This document shows, one piece after another, positions 21,692 to 32,050 of a stretch of 64,000 bases of DNA (position 1 is the stretch's first letter; every line of letters begins with the position of its first letter). The position numbers were made by a program, and so were the translations under genes. The notes under the pieces were generated by a model. It did not search any database. It saw only the letters and a list, made by a program, of their open reading frames with translations, and was not told where the DNA came from. The stretch is from Panulirus ornatus. Lineage: Eukaryota > Arthropoda > Malacostraca > Decapoda > Palinuridae. The stretch spans positions 17,789,529 to 17,853,528 of the forward strand of contig NC_092271.1 of assembly GCF_036320965.1 (NCBI RefSeq). The letters are read 5' to 3'.

Positions 21692-22738
21692 CTACCGTCC
21701 CCTCCTTTTTGCCCTGAGTCGTCTGTAAACTTTAGATCCACGCAGAATGAACGCGTAGTTGGGAATGAATAGATCGCTGCTCACTCTGTATAACTCATAT
21801 CCCCGGGAGGTGAACATGTGGACGAACCCTTGGTCAACATCCGGCATACTCGTCGAAGCTGTGGGTGGTGTGGACAGCCCGTGATTGATGGAGGCTTTTT
21901 GCATCATTTGGTCTGGAGCGGCGGACGTGAGGGTCGGAGCAGAGGCGCTGTGTCTAATGGTGGAGGACGTGAGAGCAGCGGGTATAGCATGTTCCACCAG
22001 CCACACATCCACCGTGATACGACTCCAGGGAAAGTGACGCAGGACGTTCACTTCGGCGCCCTCCACATCCAGGGACACCAAGTCAACGTGAGTCGTATTA
22101 AGAGCCAGGAGCAGCGTGGCGAGAGGTAGGCACTGAACCGATTCATACACCTGATGGCCAGGTTCGGAGTTGTCCAAAGTGGCACCTGCTGCCAAGCTGA
22201 GCAATGTTCCATGGGCTCTGGCTGAGCGGCCTGAGAAACTGTCCACCTTTCCCTGACGAGTAAACTTAACGAGGGTCTCGAGGTGAGGGTGGTTGTGGAT
22301 AGCCAGGCATGAGTGGCTCGCCCATGCCCGTCTTCTCTTTTCTAACAACTGGTCAAACATTTCTCCATCAGCCTCTATCAACAGCCCCGTCCATCCCCTT
22401 TTCCGCTCCAGTGGAAGGGTGTTGGAGAGGAACTCCCCGTCTAGAGCACCCGCCTCCACGAAGAACCCTGGTCGAACTCTATGAAACAGTTCGCTGATGA
22501 CTTTAGCGCAGAACATGTAAGCGAACTCATTTCGGTAATTGACATAAAGTTTAGCATTCAAACTGGAATTCGTTTGGTCTTCCTGGAGGTGGTAGGGGAG
22601 CGTGGAGGGTGGACGGAGGAAGTTGTGGATAACCAGATGAAGGAGGTCAGGGTCATCATAGGTCAGTGGGCCTGCCAGGCGCACCAGCGTTGATGGGTCC
22701 TCCTCAACGATGGTTCGCTCTTGTACTATCATCAGTGT
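21692..22738 (-). CDS. Star-like FkbM-domain membrane protein, main exon
   Basis: Second and last coding exon of a two-exon gene (with 24189-24245; 367 aa in total). It starts after acceptor CCCCCACAG at ACA CTG ATG ATA and stays open to the stop at 21692-21694. The fold is FkbM-type (Methyltransf_21): GFFVEAGALDGEFLSNTLPL, with E-A-G-A-x-D-G at about residues 114-120 of the spliced protein; GWTGLLIEADGEMFDQLL; the DLVSLDVEGAEVNVLRHF motif near 238-255; and WLVEHA. With the hydrophobic leader of the first exon it should be a type II membrane protein with the domain in the lumen or outside. N-glycosylation sites TNSS and LNTT fit that. Drosophila Star, the best known relative, helps export the EGF-receptor ligand Spitz from the ER. 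Paralogues are common in arthropods, so this function is not assigned here. A frameshifted tandem copy lies 2.5 kb downstream. Confidence 0.88.
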   Translation of the reverse strand, partial: TLMIVQERTIVEEDPSTLVRLAGPLTYDDPDLLHLVIHNFLRPPSTLPYHLQEDQTNSSLNAKLYVNYRNEFAYMFCAKVISELFHRVRPGFFVEAGALDGEFLSNTLPLERKRGWTGLLIEADGEMFDQLLEKRRRAWASHSCLAIHNHPHLETLVKFTRQGKVDSFSGRSARAHGTLLSLAAGATLDNSEPGHQVYESVQCLPLATLLLALNTTHVDLVSLDVEGAEVNVLRHFPWSRITVDVWLVEHAIPAALTSSTIRHSASAPTLTSAAPDQMMQKASINHGLSTPPTASTSMPDVDQGFVHMFTSRGYELYRVSSDLFIPNYAFILRGSKVYRRLRAKRRGR

Positions 22739-23412
22739 CTGTGGGGGAGTCATCATTAGAACTGACTCAAAATTGTTGCAGAACAGGTAATCAATCTTCG
22801 TCCTCTTTTTTTTCTCTTAGATTTTAGATATTTCTATTGCATAATGTTAAGTTTTAACTGTGGCTACACCATACGACGTATGTGTTAATGTATTCCTCTA
22901 TAACCATACTGTAAATTTTTCATGTGCAGTCCAGTTATGCTAATATTTTCATGAATGTTTATAAAGTATCCTTCGTATTAAGACTTTAAACTACTTTTAC
23001 AATTTTTGTGCATTAGTAGGATGGAAATATGGACTAGAATGAAATATAGGGACTTTGTTCGATAAGAAGGTAGAGAAAACGGATTACTCATTGACTAAAA
23101 CATATTGACATGAGTCCTGGGTTAAATGGGTGAATGATCGGTACAGGTGATTGAATTCCCTTGGTTCCCAACGAGTTGTGTGAGGTGCGGGGCAGGAGTT
23201 CCTGTAATCACTCAACGTATGTGTCTGTATGTCCGTGTGTCTGCAGGGGTAGAAACTGTCTCTAGTGGCTTACACCAACTGTGCCATGAGACTTACACCA
23301 GATGTGTCCTGTGGTCTATACCAGCTGTGTCTAAATGGTTTACATCATTTGTGTTTAGCGGCTTACGCCACCTGTTCCCTGACGTACACTAAGGCGCAGA
23401 TATGATACACTC

Positions 23413-23415
<3 letters not shown>

Positions 23416-23480
<65 letters not shown>
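23416..23480. repeat. (TC)n microsatellite in Star-like intron
   Basis: Perfect TC array of about 32 units, within the intron 22739-24188. On the gene's strand it reads (GA)n. The remaining intron is AT-rich with a few GATA-type short repeats near 23790-23835. Confidence 0.98.
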
Positions 23481-23482
<2 letters not shown>

Positions 23483-24188
23483 GCCGCACCACCGATGTCG
23501 GTGAATATTCCAAGCAATTTCTGAACATATGTGAAATCACTAGGTCCCGCACATGGACGAAATTGATCATTGGTGTGATGGAATGAATGATTTCGGCCTC
23601 TCCTCATCGTCCACTCAGTCAGCTACTGATAACCAATTTTCAGATGCACTTAGTAAGACTATATCGTCCCGGGATTTGAGCATGAAGCAACAGATATTCT
23701 TATGTATACTGGAATAAGTATGAGAGTATATTGTGAAGTACAGAAAGTTAGCAATATGAAATAGAAGTTTAGAAATAGACTCAGATATGGATAAACGGAT
23801 AGATCATATATGTACATAGATAAATAGATAGATTAGATACACAAAGAGAAAACGATACTGATATAGAAACATTAGGTGCTACATGTTAGATATTTGTTGC
23901 AGCATCAGGAAAACAAAAAGAGACCCCAATCAATACTTTATAAAAGTTGGGAAAACGAGTCTTTTGATAATTATGAATTATTGCATTATAAGGAAACATC
24001 CGGGAACAGAGATGATAGGAAACCTGTTCGATGAGGTGGCTTGCTGCCCGGAGCCTACACTCTAGTTGTGAGGGAAGAGGAAGTGACTTATTTCCAAACG
24101 CACCGTTTGATTAACTTCGTTACTCTCTTACATGTTTAAGATAACAACAGATGTAACTCAAGGTATCAAGATAGGATGAAAGACTTAC

Positions 24189-24245
24189 CAGCGTAGCCAG
24201 GACTAGGAGTAGCCAAACTCTGCTTAGTTTCCTAATGGGACTCAT
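24189..24245 (-). CDS. Star-like protein, leader exon (signal anchor)
   Basis: A 57-bp exon reading MSPIRKLSRVWLLLVLATL and ending at donor CTG|GTAAGT (GT at 24188-24187), phase 0. It joins in frame to ACA CTG of the exon at 22738 after a 1.45-kb intron. A basic stretch followed by ten hydrophobic residues gives a signal anchor or signal peptide, as expected for Star-like proteins. The ATG is the first codon of this hydrophobic segment and the upstream DNA looks like a short 5' UTR. This exon is too short for ordinary ORF calling and rests on splice fit and topology. It could also splice to the left paralogue's acceptor at 19174, which has the same phase. Confidence 0.72.
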
Positions 24246-24276
24246 GCTGCCCACGCCTCTCACCTGTGTGACGCCC

Positions 24277-24282
24277 AACTGA
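24277..24282 (-). promoter_or_regulatory. Possible initiator (TCAGTT) of the Star-like gene
   Basis: Minus-strand TCAGTT matches the arthropod initiator consensus TCAKTY. It would place a start site about 35 bases above the ATG at 24245. No TATA box is seen 25-35 bases upstream. This is a motif match only. Confidence 0.3.
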
Positions 24283-24358
24283 GGCTACCGGGCGGGAAAA
24301 AGCAACTCGCTCTCAACCAGGAAAGAATGCACAAAAATTCCAGAGATATATTAAGGTA

Positions 24359-24416
<58 letters not shown>
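24359..24416. repeat. (CT)n microsatellite
   Basis: Perfect CT array of 29 units, about 80 bp upstream of the possible Star-like start site. GA/CT arrays near arthropod promoters can bind GAGA-type factors, but such arrays are so common in this window that position alone means little. Confidence 0.97.
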
Positions 24417-24419
<3 letters not shown>

Positions 24420-25061
24420 GAGTTCGACGCGAGCCTCCACTGGTGCAAATTTCAAGTGGTAGTAGCAGATAATCAAGAGAGACTCCGAGGATGTCCGAGG
24501 CGGTCAGGGGGTTACCTGTGTGAAAATCGCTTGGACAAGGGTTAATCGCTCCTATGCCCAAGGATGTTGGGCTGATCTTATCTAAAGAGGAAACGTGGTG
24601 GTTACTACGTGCTGGCCCTGCTAGATGGCGAAGTCTGATCTTAAGTGCTCGTTAGTAGATGGGTACCCACCTTTCTCTCTCACTCTGATGTAGATAACAT
24701 ACCGTTCGTAATTAGTAGGTAGTTTATAGGATGTCCTCACGAATGTACCGTGAAGATTCGCAGTCTCACTCAGTTCGTCATTACGAACTGAATCACTTGA
24801 GTCCTGGCGCTTACGACAGACCTTGTCAGTATGCTAAAGTTCATCAAGATGAATCTAACTTTTGTAAGCATAGTTCTCTCTCTCAAAATATCACTACGAA
24901 CCTTTAACTGTTTCGAATCATTCTTTTGCTACGTTTGAACGTTTGCACCCAGCCTTGTACTTGGTTTTCAATATTTTTGTATGGTGAAAGTCATATTTTC
25001 ATTTACTTTCTTTTCTTTTTGTCGTTTATGTAAAAGGATTGAACACGCATATCAACTCTGG

Positions 25062-25135
25062 TTTGTTTGTTGGTTGGTTGGTTAGGTCAGGCTTTTGGCC
25101 TAATAGCTGCCAAGGTAATTAATGACGTCAATGTT
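25062..25135 (-). mobile_element. Dispersed repeat family 5, copy c (inverted)
   Basis: GGTTGGTTAGGTCAGGCTTT followed by TGGCCTAATAGCTGCCAAGG is the reverse complement, with changes, of the family 5 core at 12170-12240. Confidence 0.5.
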
Positions 25136-25184
25136 GTTAACAGAATAATCTTTAATCCTTCGTCAGATGTTTCGGGTAATCCTA

Positions 25185-25186
<2 letters not shown>

Positions 25187-25262
<76 letters not shown>
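25187..25262. repeat. (AT)n microsatellite
   Basis: Perfect AT array of 38 units. 25312-25345 just after it holds AGACATCTTCAAGGCGACTG and its near-inverse, so TTCAAGGCG...CGACTGAAGATGTCTT can form a short hairpin. Confidence 0.98.
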
Positions 25263-25264
<2 letters not shown>

Positions 25265-27484
25265 AATAAACCCATAGGAAACAGAATGACAGTGACGCCA
25301 ACCTTTCGTCCATTTCATAAGACATCTTCAAGGCGACTGAAGATGTCTTGAGAAGTAAACGAAGCCTTGGCGTCTCTGTCTTTCCGTTTTCCGTGGGGAT
25401 ATTGTCCGTATCCATCTATATCGTTCTTGAAAACGAACGAAAAGATCTCTTATGATGCTATGAAATAACTCTTAAGAACTAAATATTCAATTAAACAAAC
25501 TAAACGCTGTAGGCAAGACGTCTCAGAGTATTTGGAACTAACCCTTGTCTCGTGACGTGTAATACAATGGTTCTTTTAAACTAGACTATTGAAATATCGA
25601 GGCAAGACTGACTTAGGATTACATATCATAAAGGAATGACACTCGGATTCATCAATCTTGCACTGTGTGTCGATACACTTGCTCCACGAACACTACGGCA
25701 GGTCATTTTAGTACAAACTATCGGTTCACCAAACCACCACAGTTCGGCCAATGGTGAGGTGCGCGAGCCACAGGACCAACCTATCGTCAGGGAAGGTTTT
25801 GCCGCCACGGCCAGACGCCCGTAGTACTGCTGGACCTTAAGTGTGTTGTGATTCCCTCCATCAGAGCCAAGCAGGAACCACTCGACGTACTTCACGGTTG
25901 GTTTTTGTGTTCTTGATATATACATAGCTAGATGTAATCTTAGCTTAGGTACGTGTTTGCCTGTGTTCGTGTTGTTAAGGTTTAAGAATTTACTTATGGA
26001 ATACGTTATGGAGGTGAAGTTGTTTTGAGATTCAGCGTCCCTACAACTTAGGAGGTTGGGGGGGGGGCCCGTATGCTCTAGAATGACCTGCCGGTGGTGA
26101 GGGACCTAAGCACTGTGGGCCCAGGGAGTTGGGCTTGTTGTCCCACCCGGCCCCCACGAGCGCCAGTCTCCCTCTGTATGGAGGTGAAAGGGGAAGTCTG
26201 GTGTTATTCAACTATGATTTCCAGATTTTTTTTCGTCAGTTATGTTATTGTTGACTTAGGTGTTTCAGGAATAATTCCATCTGTAGTTCAGGTTTATGTA
26301 GATCTAGTCATAGTTAGTGTAAGATCATATATGAATTACGTTGTTTTCAGGATGAGAGAAGAATAGGACCAATGTTAGTTTCTGAAAGGATTAAGGGTAA
26401 ACTATAGAACTCTGTGAGTATAGAGCTACCGACCCTTAATGTGCAATTTGTAATTGGCCCACATACACACTCATGAATATGCATCTCTTTATATGCATGG
26501 ATGTACGTATATAGCCAATGTTTAGAGTTTGTTGCATTAGATACCAAACTATGTTCAGCAGAGTATAATCTCTGTATAGTTCCCATTATTTTGATTAGTT
26601 CTTTATCTGAAAAAAATGTAACTCGAATGTTCTATATTCATACTTCTTTGTTAGTCAAAAGCTACATACAAAATTTTGTGCTCAGTTATGTATAGTGCAA
26701 AAAAGAATTTCCAGTGCTTTATAGATTATTAGATTATGGTAAGTGAACTTAGGGATGTACGGAGGTACTAAGGAAGCAGTGTGGGGTCCATCCTGTGGTT
26801 GGCTTCATGGTCGATCGTCGGGGCAATACCTCCCACATGAGTGATCATGCGTGTCTGTGTGCTGCCCTGTGCTCCATCCCTCTACTTCTATTCGCTGATT
26901 GGGAGTCGTTCTTATGTTTGGAGCCACCGGACGGCAGGGTAATGGTCTCGTTACCCTCCAGGATCACTCCGTTTATAGTATTAGAGAGGGTTTGGATTCT
27001 CCCTTACCAGATCTTGGTAATAATAGGTTTAGAGAAGGTTTACTGTCTCTTCTGTAAATGAGTTTTAGGATATGCAATTTGTTTGCGTTTATACAAAGTG
27101 TATTTTTTTTATGTTGTATTCTCCTTCTTAGTTGGTTTAATGTGCATTGTGTACTTTAGTTTTAAGGAACCCAGCTGTAAGTGTGTAGCGAGACGTATAG
27201 GATAATTTACGAGTCATTCATGTGCAATCTCCAAGTTGCTCAGGTGTTCAGCCTATGGCTAACGCCTTTATACTGATGAATTAACTTGAAAGTTTGCAAC
27301 AGGTTGCTGTCGTGAGTCGAATAATTTTTGTATTTTTCATCTTTTTTTTATTCTGTTTCTAGGTATCGTATGCAACCAGAAGTGAACTTCTTATCTACTG
27401 CTTGTTGCTTATATTTTTAGAAAGTCTGTTTTAATTGCTGGGGACAATTGATCTCGTGTACATTTTGAAAACTTTACATCATTA
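25263..27484. other. Spacer without recognised gene
   Basis: No gene supported. A run of G and C (TTGGGGGGGGGGCCCG) lies at 26056-26071. Several 60-100 codon open frames have no recognisable content. Confidence 0.5.
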
Positions 27485-28060
27485 GGGTTTCTATCTATCT
27501 CTCCAGCGTTAGCGAGGTAGCGCAAAGAAACAGACTAAAGAATGGTCCAGCTCATCCACCTGTATATACATATACGTCCTCACCCGCACATATACATGCC
27601 TATACATTTCAACGTATACATACATATACACATGTACATATTCATACTTGCTTCCTTCATCCATTAACATCGCCACCCCGCCACACGTGATATGGCAACC
27701 CCCCCTCCCCCGCGCGCGTGCCAGGTAGCGCTAGGAAAAGACAACAAACGCCACATTCGTTGCGCGCGTCCGAGGTAACCCTAGGAAAAAACAAAGGCCA
27801 CATTCGTTCACACTGTCTCTAGCTGTCATGTGTAATGCACCGAAACCACAGCTCCCTTTCCACGTCCAGGCCCCACAGAACTTTCCATGGTTTAGCCCAG
27901 ACGCTTCATATGCCCTGGTTCAATCCATTGACAGCACTCGACCCCGGTATACCAGATCGTTCCAATTCACTCTATTCCTTGCACGCCTTTCATCCTCCTG
28001 TATGTTCAGGTCCCGATCGCTCAAAATCATATTTTCACTCCATATTTCCATCCTGATAAG
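27485..28060 (+). mobile_element. Dispersed repeat family 4, longest copy
   Basis: Begins with GCGTTAGCGAGGTAGCGC and passes through a degenerate (TACATA) tract. Two near-duplicates of the GCGCGCGTxCxAGGTA / CGCCACATTCGTT block (27713-27755 and 27762-27807) follow. Then come TAATGCACCGAAACCACAGC, CATTGACAGCACTCGACCCC, CACTCTATTCCTTGCACGCC and CAGGTCCCGATCGCTC. Other copies: 52640-52860 (plus), 20455-20790 (minus), 10655-10737 (plus, short). I recall closely similar repeats from many decapod genomes. No open reading frame with homology. Confidence 0.75.
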
Positions 28061-28507
28061 GCTCGTATATCACTCGTTTATGTGCAAAAAGTGAAGGGTA
28101 ATTCAACATTGTGTTCCGTGTCCTCTTTGGTGTAGTTGCATCTTGATCATGAAGTGGCTTAGGATATGTTGAAACGGTACTTGTAGCGTTGTAATGAAGA
28201 GTAACGTCGAGAGCATAAGCGGGAGGGTGTGGTCCGTGTTTGTCCGGGAGTGTGGATTCTGATGGCTGTATATCTGTTGGGTTTGTTTAAGATAGAATTG
28301 GGCAGTCGGTTGCTCATTACTTACTGGGTTATCTTAGTGTATATGTCTTTGGTCAGTGTTTTATCTGTTAATGATTGGGGATATGTGAGTAGTTACTGAA
28401 GTGCGAGTCAGGGAAAAGGTCATAATCTCCGATTGGGGTAAGTTTTTAGTTCAGTGGGTAGGGTGGGAGGTCCCTAGAGCTGTTGCATAGAACAGAGTAC
28501 CTGGAAT

Positions 28508-28715
28508 TATCTAAAACCTTCCAAAAGAATCGTATAGCTCAAGGCTGCGCTAATATCAGTAGAAGTGAAATGTTGACACTTTGGATCGAGTTGTTTTAAG
28601 AGACATGACTCCCTATGATACAGCCTCGACAAAGATGACTTTTTACTTAAGATGTAGCCTCTTGCAGTCTGATTCCGATAGCACGGACGCGCGCGCGCAC
28701 ACACACTATATATAT
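28508..28715 (+). mobile_element. Dispersed repeat family 1, copy b
   Basis: Landmarks CTCAAGGCTGCGCTA, TACAGCCTCGACAAAGATGA, GATGTAGCCTCTTGCAGTCT and ATTCCGATAGCA run in the same order as copy a at 6105-6306. The copy ends in a short GC/AC/TA tract. Confidence 0.7.
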
Positions 28716-28724
28716 TTGCCACTA

Positions 28725-28870
28725 TACCCAGAGAATCGAGCAGGTAGGTAGCCTAAACTCCTGGCTGCCCAGCAGATGATTCGGGTTTCGATTCTCGGGG
28801 TTTAGTGGTAAATGATTTACATCGGATATCATGTGTATATTGCATGGTTGAGATGTATACACATTACCCT
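28725..28870 (+). mobile_element. tRNA-like SINE family 2, copy a
   Basis: GGTAGCCTAAACTCCTGGCT resembles a polymerase III A box region and GGTTTCGATTCTCGG a B box. A body with TTACATCGGATATCATGTGT and ATATTGCA follows. The same body follows a similar tRNA-like head at 29020 and 59600. Confidence 0.6.
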
Positions 28871-29019
28871 AGTGCCTTGGGAGTCTATTAAAGATCCTTC
28901 CATCCTTGAACAGAGCGTGAGCAGCATTATTTCCACCTCGTAAGGTTGCTTGACGTATTGACAGATTCGTAAATAGGCGTTTGGTTACGGATGAGATGCT
29001 CTCTTGAGCTCATTGGTGC

Positions 29020-29130
29020 CTGGGAATTAGACCATCTATAGTCTAGCTGCCACGCAGATGGTCCGGGGATCGATTCTCGGAATGTAGTGATAAATATTTG
29101 CATCAGATATCATGCGTATATTACCTCGTA
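29020..29130 (+). mobile_element. tRNA-like SINE family 2, copy b
   Basis: AGTCTAGCTGCCACGCAGAT, GGGGATCGATTCTCGG, then CATCAGATATCATGCGTATA. It lies 150 bp after copy a in the same direction. Confidence 0.6.
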
Positions 29131-29139
29131 TATATAGAG

Positions 29140-29347
29140 ATGTTATCGAACTCTGCCTGCTCGAAGTTACACTACGAGTGAAAAGTCACCTATGGCAAGG
29201 CTGTATCGCTGGGAGTACAGTCTTTTCGAATAACTTGTCACTCTAAAGGTGTCTGCATCTCCCTGCTGCTTTAAAAAGCGCTGCCTTCAGATGCAGGAGC
29301 GTTTACAAAAGTCGTGGGTAATACCAGGATCCTTTCATAAAAGTTGG

Positions 29348-29351
<4 letters not shown>
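29140..29351 (-). mobile_element. Dispersed repeat family 1, copy c (inverted)
   Basis: Plus-strand text ACTCTGCCTGCTCGAAGTTA, GGCAAGGCTGTATCGCTGGG, CTGCATCTCCCTGCTG, GCGCTGCCTTCAGATGCAGG is the reverse complement order of copy a. A TA array follows. Confidence 0.7.

Positions 29352-29411
<60 letters not shown>
29352..29411. repeat. (TA)n microsatellite
   Basis: Perfect TA array of 30 units, left border of family 3 copy a. Confidence 0.98.
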
Positions 29412-29413
<2 letters not shown>

Positions 29414-29641
29414 CCTGGGGATAGGGGAGAAAGAATACTTCCCACGTATTCCCTGCGTGTCGTAGAAGGCGACTAAAAGGGGAGGGAGCGGGGGGCTGGA
29501 AATCCTCCCCTCTCGTTTTTTTTAATTTTCCAAAAGAAGGAACAGAGAATTGTGCCAGGTGAGGGTATTCCCTCAAAGGCCCAGGCCTCTGTTCTAAACG
29601 CTACCTCGCTAATGCGGGAAATGGCGAATAGTTTGAAAGAT
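29412..29641 (+). mobile_element. Dispersed repeat family 3, copy a, between TA arrays
   Basis: Contains TCCCTGGGGATAGGGGAGAA, GAATACTTCCCACGTATTCC, CGTAGAAGGCGACTAAAAGG, GGCTGGAAATCCTCCCCTC, CCAAAAGAAGGAACAGAGAA, CGCTACCTCGCTAATGCGGG and AAATGGCGAATAG. The full segment is present in inverted orientation at 60574-60806 with high identity. Both copies lie between TA microsatellites. No coding capacity. Confidence 0.85.
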
Positions 29642-29818
29642 TTATATATATATATATTTATATATATATATTTATATATATATTTATATATATATATTTA
29701 TATATATATATTTATATATATATATTTATATATATATATTTATATATATATATTTATATATATATATTTATATATTTATATATATATATTTATATATATA
29801 TATTTATATATATATATT

Positions 29819-29850
<32 letters not shown>

Positions 29851-29874
29851 TATTTATATATATATATATATATT

Positions 29875-29941
<67 letters not shown>
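29642..29941. repeat. Interrupted TA array with regular TTTA phasing
   Basis: About 200 bp of TATATATATATTTA-like units, 12-14 bp apart, followed by pure TA to 29941. The TTT interruptions recur at nearly regular steps, so it is a higher-order repeat grown by unit duplication, not a simple TA tract. Confidence 0.95.
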
Positions 29942-29943
<2 letters not shown>

Positions 29944-30500
29944 TAAAGTATAAGAATTATAATATATCGTATAAACACCTTTTTCAGACATGATAGGACT
30001 ATTTTTTATAGTCAATAAATTTCAAAGGTTTGATTAATAACGCTCAAACAGCTCCCTTAATTTCAATATAAGATGAAGATGTCAAGGATTTATCGGTCTG
30101 CGACAAATATAATGAGATAAAGCATCTAAAAGTGTTTCCCATCAAAACGTTTTCTGTGGTGGCGTTTGAGAGAAAATGACTTTTGAATGGGGTAACTAAT
30201 ATAAGAAGCAGGAGTCATTATGAGTGATGTATATCGTAAAAGCACTTCTGCCGATGTTGGAGAGATTACGTATGGGCACATCTAGATTTTATTGGAAACT
30301 AGATTGAAGGGAATTTAATGAAAAGGATAAAAGGCACAAAAATTACAAAAAAAGGAACTGAATAGGGTAAGGCAGAACTTGAAAACTAAAGGCGAAGATA
30401 TAAACACTGTTATAGTATGAAGAAAAAGAAAGGCAGGACACAAAGTAGTATAAGGGAAATTGAGAGCAGAAAAAGGAAAAAAAGATAGCAGTATTTGTCT
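29942..30500. other. AT-rich spacer
   Basis: No gene or repeat recognised. Confidence 0.5.
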
Positions 30501-31620
30501 CCAATTTCTTGTTACATTTGTTCCTTTCTTCTCGTCTTGTAACTCTTCTCTGCTTTCTTTTTGCTTAATCAGTCCATATCCATCCAAATAGATTTGAATA
30601 ATAGGATACTGTTACTGCTCCCAAAAGATAACTTCATTCTGGACCATCAGGTCTCTTTTTATGTCCTTTCTACGTACTTTTCTTCTTTATTAAACCTTTT
30701 TATTGCCGCTTCTCCTTCTCTTCCTCCGCATCATATTTCCTTTTCTTTCCTCCCACTACATTCATCCATTCCTCTTTTATTCCACATTTCCTTGTCAGTC
30801 TTTTCATGTTCTTTTTCCTTCTACTCTAGCCCTCCCTTAATACGTCTCGCTGAGTCTTTCGTAACTACGGAGTTCCCTTCCCTCATGAATCCCTCATCAA
30901 ATCCCTCTTTTTATGTTTCTAATGTTCTTCCCTGGCGTTGTCAGCAGCAGTTCTCATTATCACTAAATGATCTTTTCCTTTTGGTGTACTTGCTTCCTAT
31001 TTTAGTGCTGTACTACTTTCTTCATTTCTCCTCATTTTGTGTGTGTTTGAAACTTCTCTTGTCTTCAAAGTTTCCTGTACCATTTATACTTTTAAGGATC
31101 GCATCCTCCATTCTTCACACTAGTCCTGCCCCTTTCCTCATTTTTTCCACTATATATCTCCCTTTCCATACTCTTTCCATTCTTTTCCTTCTGTTCCTCA
31201 CTAATCATAGTTCGTGCACTGTACACGTGCACTTCTCTTCTTCTCCCATACTTGCACCTCTTCTCATAGCATCATTAGTGACTTTGACATTCTAGTCCAC
31301 CAGCAACCTCACCCAGCCATCTGTCCATTTCATTATCCAGCCAGGCAGCCATCCATCCATCCGCTGAGCCAGCCAGGCAGTCAGCCATACATAAGTCAAC
31401 TAGACAGGCAATCATCCATCTATTTCATTAGTCAGCAACTCTTCCATCTAGTTCGCCAGCCAGGCACGCATCCAGCCAGCTCCTCACTTTTACGTATCCT
31501 ACCCTTATTTTTTTCTGTTCTCTTCCCGTTTCCCACAACACCCCTCTCATCTTCCCTCCCTGTTTCTCTCATTCCCTCCCTCTCTCTCGCTCGCCACTGG
31601 AGTGTCGTCCGCACCACTTC
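30501..31620. other. Pyrimidine-rich tract with imperfect CAGCCA/CATC repeats
   Basis: For about 1.1 kb the plus strand is strongly C/T-rich. This produces a 244-codon plus-strand frame (30561-31295) made mostly of Leu, Ser, Phe, Pro and Ile without domain, splice or start evidence. From about 31300 to 31475 the words CCAGCCAGGCAG and CATCCATC repeat irregularly. I read it as low-complexity DNA. Confidence 0.6.
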
Positions 31621-31712
31621 CTTTTACGGGATTTATTATTCATGGCGTCTATAGAGAGGTGAGCGGGCGTACCACACAGACCCTGATAGCCCGGCCACTA
31701 CCCTCGAGCTAC

Positions 31713-31713
<1 letters not shown>

Positions 31714-31753
<40 letters not shown>
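31714..31753. repeat. (GA)n microsatellite
   Basis: Perfect GA array of about 20 units. A GTGGGTGGGTGGGTGGAT tract lies near 31840. Confidence 0.96.
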
Positions 31754-31757
<4 letters not shown>

Positions 31758-31995
31758 TAACCTTGGCGACCAACCGATCACCATAGCCCAGTAGTATTGC
31801 TAGGAGGACCCAGCCACTGGGACGTCTGAGGTTGTGTGTGTGGGTGGGTGGGTGGATGGGTGTTTGTAGGAGAAGATACACCAAGTGCAAATTATCGTGA
31901 AAGAGATGAGCTTTTAAAACATAATTTTAGGAAACATTTTCTGTTTCTGCAGGATATGAAATGTTGCCATAAGTTAGTGACCAAGAAAATGGAAA

Positions 31996-31998
<3 letters not shown>

Positions 31999-32050
<52 letters not shown>
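31999..32050. repeat. (TA)n microsatellite with one CA step
   Basis: TA array interrupted once by ACA near 32029. Confidence 0.96.

Noticed and set aside
18078..22738. Bacterial origin of the FkbM-domain genes
   Set aside because: They have an intron, a membrane leader and Star-like sequence typical of arthropods, so recent transfer is not supported.
30561..31295. 244-codon plus-strand open frame
   Set aside because: It lies in a C/T-rich tract; its composition (Leu, Ser, Phe, Pro) follows from base bias. No domain, signal, splice or start context.
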